Positions 33,805 to 43,785 are shown, counted from the first letter of the stretch. The stretch is 64,000 nt of DNA from Paenibacillus guangzhouensis (GCF_009363075.1 NZ_CP045293.1:1364001-1428000), one strand, 5' to 3'. A program made the numbers and translations. Notes: generated by a model from the letters alone, not told the origin.

Positions 33805-36774
33805 TTACCCTGTAATATCCCGACGCAGCGTGATCAGGTCTTTGAGCGCTTCCGTCGAGAGCTCGGTGATCCAGTTGTCCGAGCTCGTAATGACTTGGTC
33901 GCTTAACGCTTGCTTGTGATCCAGCATCTCGTCGATCCGTTCCTCCAAGCTGCCGATCGTAATGAATTTGTGTACCTCGACGTCGCGCGTCTGTCCCATG
34001 CGGTAGGCACGGTCCGTCGCCTGGTTCTCCACGGCCGGATTCCACCAGCGGTCGAAGTGAAACACATGGTTGGCCGCCGTTAAGTTCAGTCCGACCCCGC
34101 CAGCCTTGAGCGAGAGGATGAAGACATGCGGTTGGTCCGTAGCGGGCAGGTCATCAGATTGGAATTGTTCTATCATCCGGTCTCGCGCAGCCTTGGGCGT
34201 TCCGCCATGGAGATAGAGCACGGGCTCTTGTAGTATCGCTGTGAGGACGCGCTTCAGCAGCCGGCCCATCCCGATGTACTGGGTGAAGATCAGACAACGA
34301 TCACCCGATTCCCGCAGTTCCTTCACCATCTCGACCAAGCGCTCCAGCTTCGAGGAACGTGCAATGATCGATTCCATATCCATTGTCGCATCGCCCTCCA
34401 TTTCGCTATCCGCCTTCGTTGCGTCTTCTTTCATCAGAAGAGCGGGATGATCGCACAGCTGCTTGAGTTGTGTGAGTGCGGCGAGAATCGCGCCCTTCCG
34501 TTCAATACCCTCCAACTCTTTCATACTCTCCATCAGCTGATGAACCGTCTGATCGTACAGCGCGCCTTGTTCTGCCGTAAGATGGACGTAGGTTTTCATT
34601 TCGTTTTTGTCCGGCAGGTCAAGCTGGATCGCGGGATCTTTCTTCTTGCGCCGCAGCATAAACGGCTTGACCAGCTTCTGCAGCTCGGCTGTCTGCGCGA
34701 TGTCGCGTTCCCTCTCGACAGCCACATTGAACTGGTGTTGGAAGCTGCGCAACGTACCGAAGTAGCCTGGATTCATGAAATCGTAGAGCGACCACAATTC
34801 GGAGAGGTTGTTCTCGATTGGCGTACCCGTCATTACAATGCGATGCTGCGCTTCGAGCCGGCGGACCGCTTGCGATTGCCTCGTCTGGGCGTTCTTAATG
34901 TTTTGCGCTTCGTCCAGACAGACGGATGCCCACGTATACGGCTCGAGCACCTCGACGTCTAACGCAGCCGTTGCGTACGTCGTAAGCACGATGTCGGCCT
35001 GCTTCGCTTCATCAGCAAAGCGGGAATCGCTCAGCCGATGAGCGCCATAATGAACCAGCACGTTCAGCGTAGGAGCGAATCGCCGTAGCTCCTTCTGCCA
35101 ATTGCCGAGAACGGACGTTGGGCAGATGAGCAGGGAAGGGAAGCGATCTTCTTGCGGAGCTGCGGCAGCCAATTCTAGCACATGCAGCAAATAGGCGATG
35201 AATTGCACGGTTTTGCCAAGACCCATATCGTCGGCAAGACAAGCCCCAAAGCCGAAGCGCCGCAGAAACGCAAGCCAGGCAAAGCCTTCTTGCTGATAGG
35301 TGCGTAGCTCTGCTTGCAGTGCTGCAGGAATGGCCGGTGCCGGGCATTCTCCCGGCTGTTGCAATTGTCCGATCAATTCTTGCAGTTGCGCGTTCAGCTG
35401 CACCTCAAGCTTAATTTGCTCCTCTGGACTTACTGTTTCTACTGCATTCGCGGACGGCTGAGCATAGGCGCGATCCTGCAATAAGTGGATCTGCAGAATC
35501 GTCTGAAGCGGCATCCCTCGCCGCTGATCCGCGCTACGCATCGCCTGCCGAATTTGTGCGAGCAGTGCCGTATCCATTACAATCCATTGCCCGCGGAATT
35601 GAATCAGCCGCTCGCCTCGCGCGGCAAGTTCCGCGAATTCCTGCTCGCTCAGTTCCATGTCGCCAATCGCGATCCGCCAGTCGAAATCGACCAGTGTCTT
35701 CAGACCGAATAACGAAGGTCTTGCGTCGTTAGGCGCTGATTGGACCATGGCGCGTACTCGCGGTCGCTTGCGGCGAGCTTCCTCCCACCAAGCGGGCAGC
35801 AGCACCTGCCATCCGGCGTCGAGCAGACGATGGCTGCTCGACGTGAGAAATTGCCAAGCGTCATCATCGGATAACGCTTGGCCTAAGATCTGATCCGGCT
35901 GTCGGTCGAACTGATCTTCCGTCAGTACGGCACTTAAACGGCAGAGCCAAGCACTGGATCGTTCGCGAATAATGTGTGTCCATGCTTCGGGCCATTCACC
36001 GTGTGCCTGGCCATCTTCCGCGAGCTGAACCGGAATGAGGAGCGACGGATCTTGCTTGTCCTGCAGCATGAGCTGAAGTCGCCATGCGGGCTCGTCATCC
36101 CCCGGCTCAATTAACTGTAGGAGAGGGCGGAAAGGTGTCGTATCCGGTTTCCATCCGATACGGATAAGCCACTCGTCTTCATGGTTGGCCGCTTCATGCG
36201 CGGCAGGTTCGGCAAATAACAGCGGATATTCTCTTCGCAAATCGGTTAGTTCAGTTTCGTCTCTATAATGCCGCTGAAATACGGTTTGAGAGAATGTCGC
36301 CATCAATCCGTTCAGCAACAGAGAATCCGTATCAACCATAGATTTCAATGCGATGCGGCTGGCTTCCTCCATTTCGCCATTCTCCCATTCCCACTGCAGC
36401 CTGCCTGCTTGATGCGAGGTCAGACTAGGTACATACTGCCTTGCATCGATCATCGCAGATAGAGTGGGGGCCAGCTTGATGAGAGCGGGTGCATCGCCCT
36501 CCCAGTGCCATGACACGTGCTGCAGCACCCGGAGCTGCGCAAAGAAAGATAGCACATATTCGGCAGGTAGTTCCACGAACTCTAGATCTTGGGTCACTCG
36601 CGTCGTTAAGGTCGTCCCGTAGAAGGACGGTTCATGATAGGCGAATAGCCGATCTTTCAGTGAACCACTCGACATAACCTCGTATTTGTTCGAGTAACCA
36701 TGAATTAGCGCATCACCGCCATCATTTATTTTAACGTGAATGGTCAGTGTATTTACTTCTGAGCTAGCATTCAT
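33805..36774 (-). CDS. SNF2-family ATP-dependent helicase-like protein
   Basis: 989 residues from ATG 36774, in an ATGA overlap with the SWIM gene; a longer in-frame start at 36861 lies inside that gene and is less likely. The N-terminal half is the bacterial SNF2-associated region. The motor has motif I ACLADDMGLGKTVQ, motif II DEAQNIKN, motif III MTGTPIENNLSELWSL and motif V/VI SLKAGGVGLNLTAANHVFHF with DRAYRMGQTRDV. DNA translocation and remodelling, often with RNA polymerase or repair proteins, is the family role. The SWIM/SNF2 pair is a conserved unit in Firmicutes. Confidence 0.9.
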   Translation of the reverse strand: MNASSEVNTLTIHVKINDGGDALIHGYSNKYEVMSSGSLKDRLFAYHEPSFYGTTLTTRVTQDLEFVELPAEYVLSFFAQLRVLQHVSWHWEGDAPALIKLAPTLSAMIDARQYVPSLTSHQAGRLQWEWENGEMEEASRIALKSMVDTDSLLLNGLMATFSQTVFQRHYRDETELTDLRREYPLLFAEPAAHEAANHEDEWLIRIGWKPDTTPFRPLLQLIEPGDDEPAWRLQLMLQDKQDPSLLIPVQLAEDGQAHGEWPEAWTHIIRERSSAWLCRLSAVLTEDQFDRQPDQILGQALSDDDAWQFLTSSSHRLLDAGWQVLLPAWWEEARRKRPRVRAMVQSAPNDARPSLFGLKTLVDFDWRIAIGDMELSEQEFAELAARGERLIQFRGQWIVMDTALLAQIRQAMRSADQRRGMPLQTILQIHLLQDRAYAQPSANAVETVSPEEQIKLEVQLNAQLQELIGQLQQPGECPAPAIPAALQAELRTYQQEGFAWLAFLRRFGFGACLADDMGLGKTVQFIAYLLHVLELAAAAPQEDRFPSLLICPTSVLGNWQKELRRFAPTLNVLVHYGAHRLSDSRFADEAKQADIVLTTYATAALDVEVLEPYTWASVCLDEAQNIKNAQTRQSQAVRRLEAQHRIVMTGTPIENNLSELWSLYDFMNPGYFGTLRSFQHQFNVAVERERDIAQTAELQKLVKPFMLRRKKKDPAIQLDLPDKNEMKTYVHLTAEQGALYDQTVHQLMESMKELEGIERKGAILAALTQLKQLCDHPALLMKEDATKADSEMEGDATMDMESIIARSSKLERLVEMVKELRESGDRCLIFTQYIGMGRLLKRVLTAILQEPVLYLHGGTPKAARDRMIEQFQSDDLPATDQPHVFILSLKAGGVGLNLTAANHVFHFDRWWNPAVENQATDRAYRMGQTRDVEVHKFITIGSLEERIDEMLDHKQALSDQVITSSDNWITELSTEALKDLITLRRDITG

Positions 36775-38387
36775 AGCAGTAGATTTCCTTTCTGAAGCTC
36801 CTGTTGCAGGGCACGAAGACGGCTGTGGCGTGCAATGAACCCCTCGAGAAACAGCATCCACCGCTCCTCTTGCTTCATTTTCTTATACATTCTGAACAAT
36901 CGCTTGAGCAATTTCACCGCTAATTTGTAGCTGTCCCGGTTTTTCTGCTGCACATAGCGTTCCACGGCTTGGTGATAGAAGGGAAGAAGGGCTTCCGGCG
37001 CGTTCTTCTCAATCGGTGCAAGCGTCGTAGCTCTGAACTCGAGCGGCTCGCCTCCCGTAGTCAGCTGATAATCGATCCATTGCTCCCATTTTCCGTAGGC
37101 CAAGAGCGTCTCTTGGTAGTAGGTTTGAGAGAAAGGCAGCATCTTCGCCAATGTCTCGAACAGAAGAGGCTCCGAATCTGGTGATTGCCCCAGCATCCCA
37201 TTCCAGTAGTCTAGGTATTGCGACTGAAACTGCTCGTTGTGATATTTACGCAGCATAGGTCCTGTCGCGACCAGCCACGACGTGAGCCGCGGCCAATCTT
37301 TGGCTTCATAGAGAGGTTCGAAGAAAGGCGTAAGATGCGACGTTGCGAGAAATACCGTGCGGCTCATTTCGCGCAGCATCTCCCAAGCTTCTTGATCCCG
37401 GGCCAGATAGAAGAGCATAAAAGTTTTGAAATACAGCCATGGGTAAGGCTGCGAACGTCCACTGTTCGCTTGAATCGAAGCGTTAAGCGCGCTTAACTCT
37501 TCAATATACGGCCGCGTATCGGACATATTTGGACGGAGCCAATCCTGCCACAATTGATGGTAAATCTGTATCATGATCTCGTTCTGCGGATGGCTGCGGA
37601 TGAGCTGTCGAACAGCTTCCAGTGTCTCCATGATCCGCATCCGTGCGCGTTTATCTTCTTTTGTCAGCGATATACCTTGTCCAAGCAATGAGTGAATCAT
37701 ATCCATCGCGTCTTCACGTGCCAGCCGGGTTTTGTAACCGGCACCATACTCTGATGGACCACTGGATTGCGTAATTTTACCCAATAAGTAAATATACGCG
37801 TTCAGGAGATAAATGCGATCAAGCGGAGGCGGCAGCTTCGGGTTCATTGCATTCATGGCCGTCAGATTGGACTTCAAATACACTTCGTGCCGAATGACAC
37901 TTGCGAACGGTGTTACGTAATCGTTCCATAACGCGTGCCATTCGGAGACGTTCATGGTACGAATATCTGCCTCGATTTTCCGTTGTTCGAGTGGTTCCAC
38001 GGCAGCAGGAACCGGTTTGCGAGGCAGATTCGCCGATCTTTTTCCTTTCAGTTCCCATAGAATTTTGGCATTAATGATCTGGTGGGTCGACCGGCCTTGC
38101 CGATCTGCATACCATAGCAATGCGGCGATCAGATGCCTGCAGTTCCGACGCATTGGACAGCTGCAGCGGCTGGCGGATAGATCCTTGAGGTTAACCTTAA
38201 CGTGGTAAATTTCTTTACCCTTCACGTCCGCTTCGATCTGATGGCTCTGAGGCATAGCAATCGATCGGATGCGATTTTGCTTATAATATTGAAAACCTCG
38301 TTTAAGCGTAACGTCTTGAACATGCTCGCCGATGTAGGCTAGAAGTTCATTCCATTCCGCATCAGGGATAGGATGAATGACTTGCAT
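36771..38387 (-). CDS. SWIM zinc finger protein, partner of the SNF2 protein
   Basis: A 538-residue protein with a SWIM zinc finger near residues 72-86 (SRCSCPMRRNCRHLIAAL; CxCx5CxH), preceded by a GYQYY-like segment (KRGFQYYKQNRI). The C-terminal 400 residues are helical and repeat-like. SWIM fingers bind DNA or protein. The stop/start overlap with the SNF2 gene means that the two are made together. Confidence 0.85.
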   Translation of the reverse strand: MQVIHPIPDAEWNELLAYIGEHVQDVTLKRGFQYYKQNRIRSIAMPQSHQIEADVKGKEIYHVKVNLKDLSASRCSCPMRRNCRHLIAALLWYADRQGRSTHQIINAKILWELKGKRSANLPRKPVPAAVEPLEQRKIEADIRTMNVSEWHALWNDYVTPFASVIRHEVYLKSNLTAMNAMNPKLPPPLDRIYLLNAYIYLLGKITQSSGPSEYGAGYKTRLAREDAMDMIHSLLGQGISLTKEDKRARMRIMETLEAVRQLIRSHPQNEIMIQIYHQLWQDWLRPNMSDTRPYIEELSALNASIQANSGRSQPYPWLYFKTFMLFYLARDQEAWEMLREMSRTVFLATSHLTPFFEPLYEAKDWPRLTSWLVATGPMLRKYHNEQFQSQYLDYWNGMLGQSPDSEPLLFETLAKMLPFSQTYYQETLLAYGKWEQWIDYQLTTGGEPLEFRATTLAPIEKNAPEALLPFYHQAVERYVQQKNRDSYKLAVKLLKRLFRMYKKMKQEERWMLFLEGFIARHSRLRALQQELQKGNLLL

Positions 38388-38655
38388 GGTCTATAATTCT
38401 CCCGATAAATATGACGTATGGTTATTATACCAGTTATTGCGGAAGAGAAGGCAGGGCTTCCGGTTAAATTAAGGAGACAGGCTGCAATTGCTTGTGTATG
38501 GGGCGGAGTAAAGCATCGAACTGGAAGGATAAGGTTTATGATCTGTGGAATATATCATTAGCAAGAAAAATCCAGTAAAATTACCGTGTGTCAGAATCAT
38601 CACTAATATTCCTAGAAAAAGTGGCATTTTACTTCTAATTGCGAATGGTAATTCG

Positions 38656-39387
38656 ATGGGGGGGATCGTGCTGGATGTCATAGCAAAGCTGGATCCTTAT
38701 TTACCGGGATTAAGAGTTTATTGCCGTTCGCTTGCCGGGAACGAGTGGGATGCAGAAGATTTGGTACAGGATGTGCTAACGAAAACGTTGAATTCGATTT
38801 GGCGATCACCCGAACGGCCGATTAGTCGGGCTTTCTTGTATCGGATTGCAAAGAACGCTTGGATTGATCAATGCAGGGCAGAGCAGAAGCGGCGCAGAGA
38901 TACAACTTTCGACGAGGATTACCATCAGCCTGCCCCCGTTGCCATAAACGAATGGTTAGCCCGAGAGTTGCTAGAACAGTTGGCCGTTTCGCTGAATCCA
39001 AGGCAGATGGTGCTCATTATCTTGATCGATGTTTTCTCCTTTAGCGCGGCAGAGTCTGCTGCGCTATTACACATGACGGAAGGCGCAGTGAAGGAAGGGC
39101 TTAAACGCGCACGCCGACGCTTGCGATCCTTCGTAGGAGAGAATGGAGAGGTCAACGCCGATTCTACAAATCAGAAGAGACTTGGTGGCGGGGAAATGAC
39201 CACATCTCTTTTTGAAACATTCTTGGAAGGATTTCGGAGAGGGGACGCCGGGATGATCTGCCGTGCATACCTCAATTTAGCTGCTCAAGGCGTCACGCTC
39301 GAGAAAGTATCCTTTGAAGAAGGCCGATATTCGTTCACAATTCGGGATCCTGATGGCCATTTGATCGAATTTTTCCAGACGATTTAG
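38656..39387 (+). CDS. ECF-type sigma factor with a C-terminal extension
   Basis: 243 residues from ATG 38656; the ribosome binding site is poor, and GTG 38668 after GGGGGGG or an upstream ATG at 38545 are alternatives. Sigma region 2 (DPYLPGLRVYCRSLAGNEWD, then AEDLVQDVLTKTL) and region 4 (LNPRQMVLIILIDVFSFSAA, then MTEGAVKEGLKRARRRLR) are clear. About 70 extra residues follow, ending in YSFTIRDPDGHLIEFF. No anti-sigma gene is adjacent; the tail may hold the control function. Confidence 0.8.
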   Translation: MGGIVLDVIAKLDPYLPGLRVYCRSLAGNEWDAEDLVQDVLTKTLNSIWRSPERPISRAFLYRIAKNAWIDQCRAEQKRRRDTTFDEDYHQPAPVAINEWLARELLEQLAVSLNPRQMVLIILIDVFSFSAAESAALLHMTEGAVKEGLKRARRRLRSFVGENGEVNADSTNQKRLGGGEMTTSLFETFLEGFRRGDAGMICRAYLNLAAQGVTLEKVSFEEGRYSFTIRDPDGHLIEFFQTI

Positions 39388-39419
39388 CGATACCCGTTTC
39401 TTTTATACGTTTGTATGGA

Positions 39420-39468
39420 ATTTTAAAAAGGGTGTTTCTCCTCATCACAAGATGATCAGAGACACCCT
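39420..39468 (-). terminator. Terminator of the small membrane protein gene
   Basis: AGGGTGTTTCT (39429-39439) pairs with AGAGACACCCT (39458-39468), with an inner TCATC/GATGA stem. On the minus strand it is followed by TTTTTAAAA, so it terminates leftward transcription; it may also end the ECF transcript. Confidence 0.75.
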
Positions 39469-39500
39469 CTTGGCTGTTGCGATCGAGTCTCAAAACTAAC

Positions 39501-39680
39501 TCACGGAATGACCGCTACATTTGCATTCCCTATTAAATCCTGATAAGCAAGGTAGACACCGATGATTCCAGAAATAAGAAGCAAAATAGCTGAAAAAAAT
39601 GCTAACTGATTATTTCTTTGTGTTGATGATATGGATTTAGGTGCCATTTGCGTAGTCGATGGTATTGGATTTTGTGGCAT
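39501..39680 (-). CDS. Small single-pass membrane protein (59 aa)
   Basis: ATG at 39680 follows GGAGG by 11 nt. The product has a polar Pro/Ser/Thr/Gln-rich N-terminus (PQNPIPSTTQMAPKS) and one hydrophobic helix (LAFFSAILLLISGIIGVYLA, about 27-46), then a short tail. A terminator in the right orientation lies 32 nt beyond its stop. No family was recognised. The ribosome binding site, helix and terminator support a real gene. Confidence 0.75.
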   Translation of the reverse strand: MPQNPIPSTTQMAPKSISSTQRNNQLAFFSAILLLISGIIGVYLAYQDLIGNANVAVIP

Positions 39681-39870
39681 GAACGAATTTTTCCTCCTTT
39701 TTCAATAAACTACAATACCTCGAAATCTGAAGACATTCGCTTACTTTTATGTATAGTATGCCTATATAACGCATTTGGTACATCTACCCAACTTGACTGC
39801 TCCATTTTTTCATTACATCTTAAATGAAGTGAGTGAAGCATATGTCAATCAGCTTGCTAAATGTATGGGG

Positions 39871-40560
39871 CTAGTCGTATCTTACGCCATTCGAGATTCG
39901 ATCCAGCTCATCCCAATCCAATATCTTGATTCCATTCTTGCTCTTGGAAATAATTCCAAGGCGTGAAAGCTTGTGAACTAGCCGATTGATGTGTCGTGGT
40001 GTTGTTCCGACGATGGCAGCGATCTCGGCTGTATGCGTCGTGTGAAGTTCCTTACCGAATTCCTTGGGAAGGCCGGTAGAAAGAAGGTAGGTCGCAAACC
40101 TTTCTTCCACCGATGTCAATAGATTCACGCGGGATGCTGCTGTGCAGGTCTGAAGTTTATAAGCCATATGTCGGAGCAGTTCATTGAGGAAAAGGGGATC
40201 TTCCATCAAATACTGCTTGACTTCTCGGATCGGAATGAACAAAAACGAGCAGGGCTCGATGGCCTCTACCCGGGACTGCACCGCCACATGTTGGATCAAC
40301 TCAATGTCGCCGAAGATCGAGACGGGATGGCAGAACCGGAGCAGAAGAGATTTCCCAGTTTCCAGACTGGAAGACACCCTTGACTGTCCATCAACTTGAA
40401 TATATATTCCGTCCAGCATGTCACCTTCGGAGAGGATCGTCTCATTGTCATCGTAGGTACGAATTTGGAAGTTCAACGTTGCTATGCTGCTGAACATTTG
40501 ATCCAAATGATGCATGGTAATATAGGTTTGGATTTGTTCGGGATCAAGATGTGTTTTCAT
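39871..40560 (-). CDS. Crp/Fnr family transcriptional regulator (YeiL-like)
   Basis: 229 residues from ATG 40560, which has AGGAGG 5 nt upstream; an ATG at 40581 lacks a good site. The cyclic-nucleotide-like beta barrel (ETILSEGDMLDGIYIQVDGQ, then RFCHPVSIFGDIELIQ) comes first. The C-terminal helix-turn-helix (TAEIAAIVGTTPRHINRLVH) follows. There is no cysteine cluster for an Fe-S centre of FNR type (single Cys residues only). It is divergent from a HAD phosphatase gene that it may control. Confidence 0.88.
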   Translation of the reverse strand: MKTHLDPEQIQTYITMHHLDQMFSSIATLNFQIRTYDDNETILSEGDMLDGIYIQVDGQSRVSSSLETGKSLLLRFCHPVSIFGDIELIQHVAVQSRVEAIEPCSFLFIPIREVKQYLMEDPLFLNELLRHMAYKLQTCTAASRVNLLTSVEERFATYLLSTGLPKEFGKELHTTHTAEIAAIVGTTPRHINRLVHKLSRLGIISKSKNGIKILDWDELDRISNGVRYD

Positions 40561-40640
40561 AAAATCCTCCTGAGTGGACATCGGTCCTTTTTATTATAAA
40601 GCAATTTGCTATCATTAGAAAAACAAGAGGAGGAATCAAG

Positions 40641-41420
40641 ATGAAATTCGTGTTTGATCTGGATGGAACGATCTGCTACAAAGGAAAACCGCTAAGCCTG
40701 AACATGGTCGATTGCCTTGACCGCCTTGCTCATGAAGGACATGAGCTGATTTTTGCTTCGGCAAGGCCGATACGTGATCTATTGCCCGTACTGCCCGATC
40801 ATCTCCGGCACTGCTCCTTGGTTGGAGGAAATGGAGGATTTGTACAGCGAGAAGGCCGCTTGTTGTCTGTTTCTTATCTGGAAAAGAATATCGCCGACCA
40901 TCTCTTGCAGCTCATACGAAAATATGAAGCTACATATTTGATCGACAGTGACTGGGATTATTGTTATACAGGAACTTCTGACCACCCGATACGCCAAAAC
41001 CTGGACCCGTCTAACACGGCTCGAAACCTTGCGCTGAACGAGTTATCTGGGATGGTCAAAATCGTCATTCTGCAAAGCACGAATTTCGATCGCTTGTACG
41101 CGGAGCTCGGTGCATTGCCTGTAGCTATTTACTTGCATGGGAACGAGAAAATCATTGATATCAGCCCGAAAGGAATCGATAAATGGACAGGACTGCAGAA
41201 GCTGGGTGTTCAGTGTGATCAATTCGTTGCTTTTGGGAACGATGCTAACGACGTACCGATGTTCGAGCGAGCCTATCGCTCCGTATGCGTGGGGAATCAT
41301 GCAAGGCTTCTAACCGTGTCGACCGATTGCGTTGCGTGCGAAGAAGGCGCGGTAATAAGGAAGATCGAGGAGATGGCAGCAATCTTGCGGCTGGAACGTG
41401 ATCAAGCTCTAGTAAGATAG
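40641..41420 (+). CDS. HAD-superfamily hydrolase, Cof/IIB type
   Basis: A 259-residue protein with motif I FDLDGTICY at the N-terminus, motif II FASAR, a cap of type IIB, and the late motifs KWTGLQKLG and FGNDANDVPMFE (motif IV). It probably dephosphorylates a sugar phosphate or similar metabolite. It is preceded by AGAGGAGG and is divergent from the Crp/Fnr gene with 80 bp between the starts. Confidence 0.9.
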   Translation: MKFVFDLDGTICYKGKPLSLNMVDCLDRLAHEGHELIFASARPIRDLLPVLPDHLRHCSLVGGNGGFVQREGRLLSVSYLEKNIADHLLQLIRKYEATYLIDSDWDYCYTGTSDHPIRQNLDPSNTARNLALNELSGMVKIVILQSTNFDRLYAELGALPVAIYLHGNEKIIDISPKGIDKWTGLQKLGVQCDQFVAFGNDANDVPMFERAYRSVCVGNHARLLTVSTDCVACEEGAVIRKIEEMAAILRLERDQALVR

Positions 41421-41435
41421 AATTCTTGAATCTAC

Positions 41436-41478
41436 TGACAAAGAAAGAGTTCGCTGCCTGCGAACTCCTTCTTTGTCA
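41436..41478. terminator. Long hairpin between convergent genes
   Basis: TGACAAAGAA-A-GAGTTCGC (41436-41454) pairs with GCGAACTC-C-TTCTTTGTCA (41460-41478), 18 bp with one mismatch and a 5-nt loop. It lies between the HAD and LysE-type genes and can act in both directions. Confidence 0.65.
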
Positions 41479-41497
41479 CGGCCATTATGGCCTATAA

Positions 41498-42133
41498 TTA
41501 TGAAATATATGGCCACAACGCCAAGATGAACTCATAGACGAAGTAGATCGAAAATCCGATCAGCAGAATTCCCGCAACGACGGAAACGGCCCGAATCATT
41601 TTACGGCTCATGACCTTACGCGTGATGGAAACGAGGGATAGCAAGCCAAGATCATGGACCAGGATGCCGCTTAATACACCAATCGCTGCAATCGCGAACC
41701 CACCTTTGCTCGCTGAGGTATAGGACTCGGAAAGAACCGCGCCAAAAACGGATACCCAGAAGACGAGGTTACCGGGCGATACGGCCACCAGCAAGCCATT
41801 CCGATATGTGCTCCAGAACGATTTCTTTGTTTTTTCGTCGGCTGGCGTAATGTCTTTGTCCGCGTTTTTGATCGAATCGTAACCCAGAAAAGCGAGAAAA
41901 CCTGCTCCTGCGATCCAAAGCGGAATCTGAATGTATGGAAGAGAGAGGATGGAAGCAAACCCCAAAACCATCAAGATAATCAACGCAAAGTCGATCGTCA
42001 TTCCGCCGAGCCCCACAGCCCAGCCGTGAATGAAGCCGTTTTTCAGGCCTTGTTTGATCATTTCGACCGTTATCGCACCGACCGGTAGGGCAATAGCAAG
42101 ACCGATCAAGAAGTATTTCAAATAAATCTCCAT
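41498..42133 (-). CDS. LysE/RhtB family amino acid exporter
   Basis: A 211-residue, six-TM protein. It has the family start (FLIGLAIALPVGAITVEMIK), the conserved GFIHGWAVGLGGM in the first loop and SPGNLVFWVSVFG in the middle. It exports amino acids or related small metabolites. AAAGGATA precedes the ATG at 42133. Confidence 0.88.
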   Translation of the reverse strand: MEIYLKYFLIGLAIALPVGAITVEMIKQGLKNGFIHGWAVGLGGMTIDFALIILMVLGFASILSLPYIQIPLWIAGAGFLAFLGYDSIKNADKDITPADEKTKKSFWSTYRNGLLVAVSPGNLVFWVSVFGAVLSESYTSASKGGFAIAAIGVLSGILVHDLGLLSLVSITRKVMSRKMIRAVSVVAGILLIGFSIYFVYEFILALWPYIS

Positions 42134-42399
42134 GATAGTATCCTTTCATTCTATGTACTTTTAAAAACACGTAAAAACGATTCTAATATAATTCATGAGC
42201 GAAGGCAACCATTACTATTAATGTCAAACTTCTGTAATAAGTTGATAATTGAACCGCTTCCCGATGTAATTGTTGAAGAAATCTCATCTCTTGAATATGC
42301 TTATAGTAGAACTTTTCAATCATCTGATATTTTGTTGCATGGAAAATCAGGCGGCTTGATCTACCGCATGATATGCTCCTTTTGAAAGGAGGGATCGCC

Positions 42400-43311
42400 A
42401 TGGATTGGCTTGAGCGTATGAACCATGCGATTGATTATATTGAAGACAACTTAGAAAATAATATAGATTATGATGAGATTGCTAGAATTGCTTTATGTTC
42501 TGTTTATCAATTTCAACGTATGTTTTCATTTGTACTTGAAATACCTTTATCAGAATATATCAGGCGCAGGAGGCTTACGCTTGCCGCCTTTGATTTAAAA
42601 AACAGAAATAATAAAGTGACAGATATCGCCTTAAAATACGGATATGAATCACCCGAATCGTTTTCACGAGCATTTCAAAATCTGCATGGCATGACTCCTA
42701 CATTAGCGCGCAATGCCGGAAGTCAGCTAAAAGCCTATCCTCGCATCTCCTTTCAAATTACATTAAAAGGAGTTGTAGGGATGAATTATCGGATTGAGCA
42801 ACGAGATGCTTTTCAAGTTTTTGGAATTGAGGATATATACAATATTGACGATATTGCGAACCAACAAGGCGTATCGATCCCAGAGGTTTGGCAGAACATA
42901 TGCAAGAATGGTGAGTTTGATAGATTACGCCAGTCGGTCACTGGGGATTGGTGGAGCGAAGGCCATTTCAGCAAGGAACTTGGAGCTGTTTTTGCATACG
43001 ATTCCTACAAATTCACAAGCAATACCACGTTCCCTTATCTAATCGGGTGTTACAAATCGGAGAATAGCAAGGCCCACGGATATACGGTTGTTGATGTTCC
43101 AGCATCGACTTGGGCGGTATTTTCAACGTTACATGATGGGAATGGCAGCGGCAACTACGATTTGCGCTCATTAAAAAATCGGATATTTTCTGAATGGCTG
43201 CAAACATCAAATTATAATATTTTAGATGGCGGAAATTTCGAAATGTATTGTACAAATAAAGACGGTTATGCGTATTGTGAGTTATGGTATCGAATTGAGG
43301 AAAAGAACTGA
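42400..43311 (+). CDS. AraC family regulator with GyrI-like effector domain
   Basis: 303 residues from ATG 42400 (AAAGGAGGG upstream). Two helix-turn-helix units come first (IDYDEIARIALCSVYQFQRM and KVTDIALKYGYESPESFSRA), then a GyrI/Rob-like ligand domain (about 130-303; FKSVQ-like strand YRIEQRDAFQVFGIE and the conserved Glu-containing C-terminal CELWYRIEE). It likely senses a cationic or lipophilic small molecule. Confidence 0.9.
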   Translation: MDWLERMNHAIDYIEDNLENNIDYDEIARIALCSVYQFQRMFSFVLEIPLSEYIRRRRLTLAAFDLKNRNNKVTDIALKYGYESPESFSRAFQNLHGMTPTLARNAGSQLKAYPRISFQITLKGVVGMNYRIEQRDAFQVFGIEDIYNIDDIANQQGVSIPEVWQNICKNGEFDRLRQSVTGDWWSEGHFSKELGAVFAYDSYKFTSNTTFPYLIGCYKSENSKAHGYTVVDVPASTWAVFSTLHDGNGSGNYDLRSLKNRIFSEWLQTSNYNILDGGNFEMYCTNKDGYAYCELWYRIEEKN

Positions 43312-43343
43312 CGACAAACCTAGTATTTCTATACGAAACGAAG

Positions 43344-43370
43344 AAGGAGCTGCCGCGGCAGCTCCTTTTG
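43344..43370 (+). terminator. Terminator of the AraC-family gene
   Basis: A perfect palindrome, AAGGAGCTGCC-GC-GGCAGCTCCTT, followed by TT and G, 32 nt after the stop codon. Confidence 0.75.
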
Positions 43371-43403
43371 ACATCCACACCATGGTTAGTTTGGTTAGCA
43401 TGA

Positions 43404-43785
43404 CTATTTGGCCGTGCTGGGTGCAGCTTCTGGAATACGGTCGGCGTGGGTAGACGGAGTCTCGCCGATTGGTCGAATGTGCCGAAGTCGCGTAACGGCA
43501 AGAACCATGATAACAATCATGATGGCGCCGCTGGCAGCTGCAACAACGTGCATCCCGCTCGTAAAGACTTCACCCCATTGAGCAAGGTCTTGCCGACTTG
43601 TTCAGATAGACCTTCCGATATAGCCGTGGCACCCGCCAAGCTGTCGCGGGAAGCTTGGACCGCGGACGCCGGTGAGTCAGTGGGAATAGCGTTTGCTACT
43701 TGGTTACGATATACGACCGTGTCGATGCTGCCCAAGACTGCGATACCCAGTGCGAAAGCGAATTCACCGCAGGTCTGCAGGCATT
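43404..43785 (-). pseudogene. 3' remnant of a DHA2-family MFS drug exporter gene
   Basis: The minus-strand translation LQTCGEFAFALGIAVLGSID (rightmost part), then SRDSLAGATAISEGLSEQVG and, after a frameshift near 43570, EVFTSGMHVVAAASGAIMIV to the stop at 43404-43406, is the last two helices and tail of EmrB/QacA-type transporters. The first 350 or so residues are missing. The 5' break at about 43785 abuts another truncated gene on the opposite strand. Confidence 0.75.

Noticed and set aside
39775-39966. 63-codon plus-strand ORF
   Set aside because: No ribosome binding site; it runs into the 3' end of the Crp/Fnr gene on the other strand.
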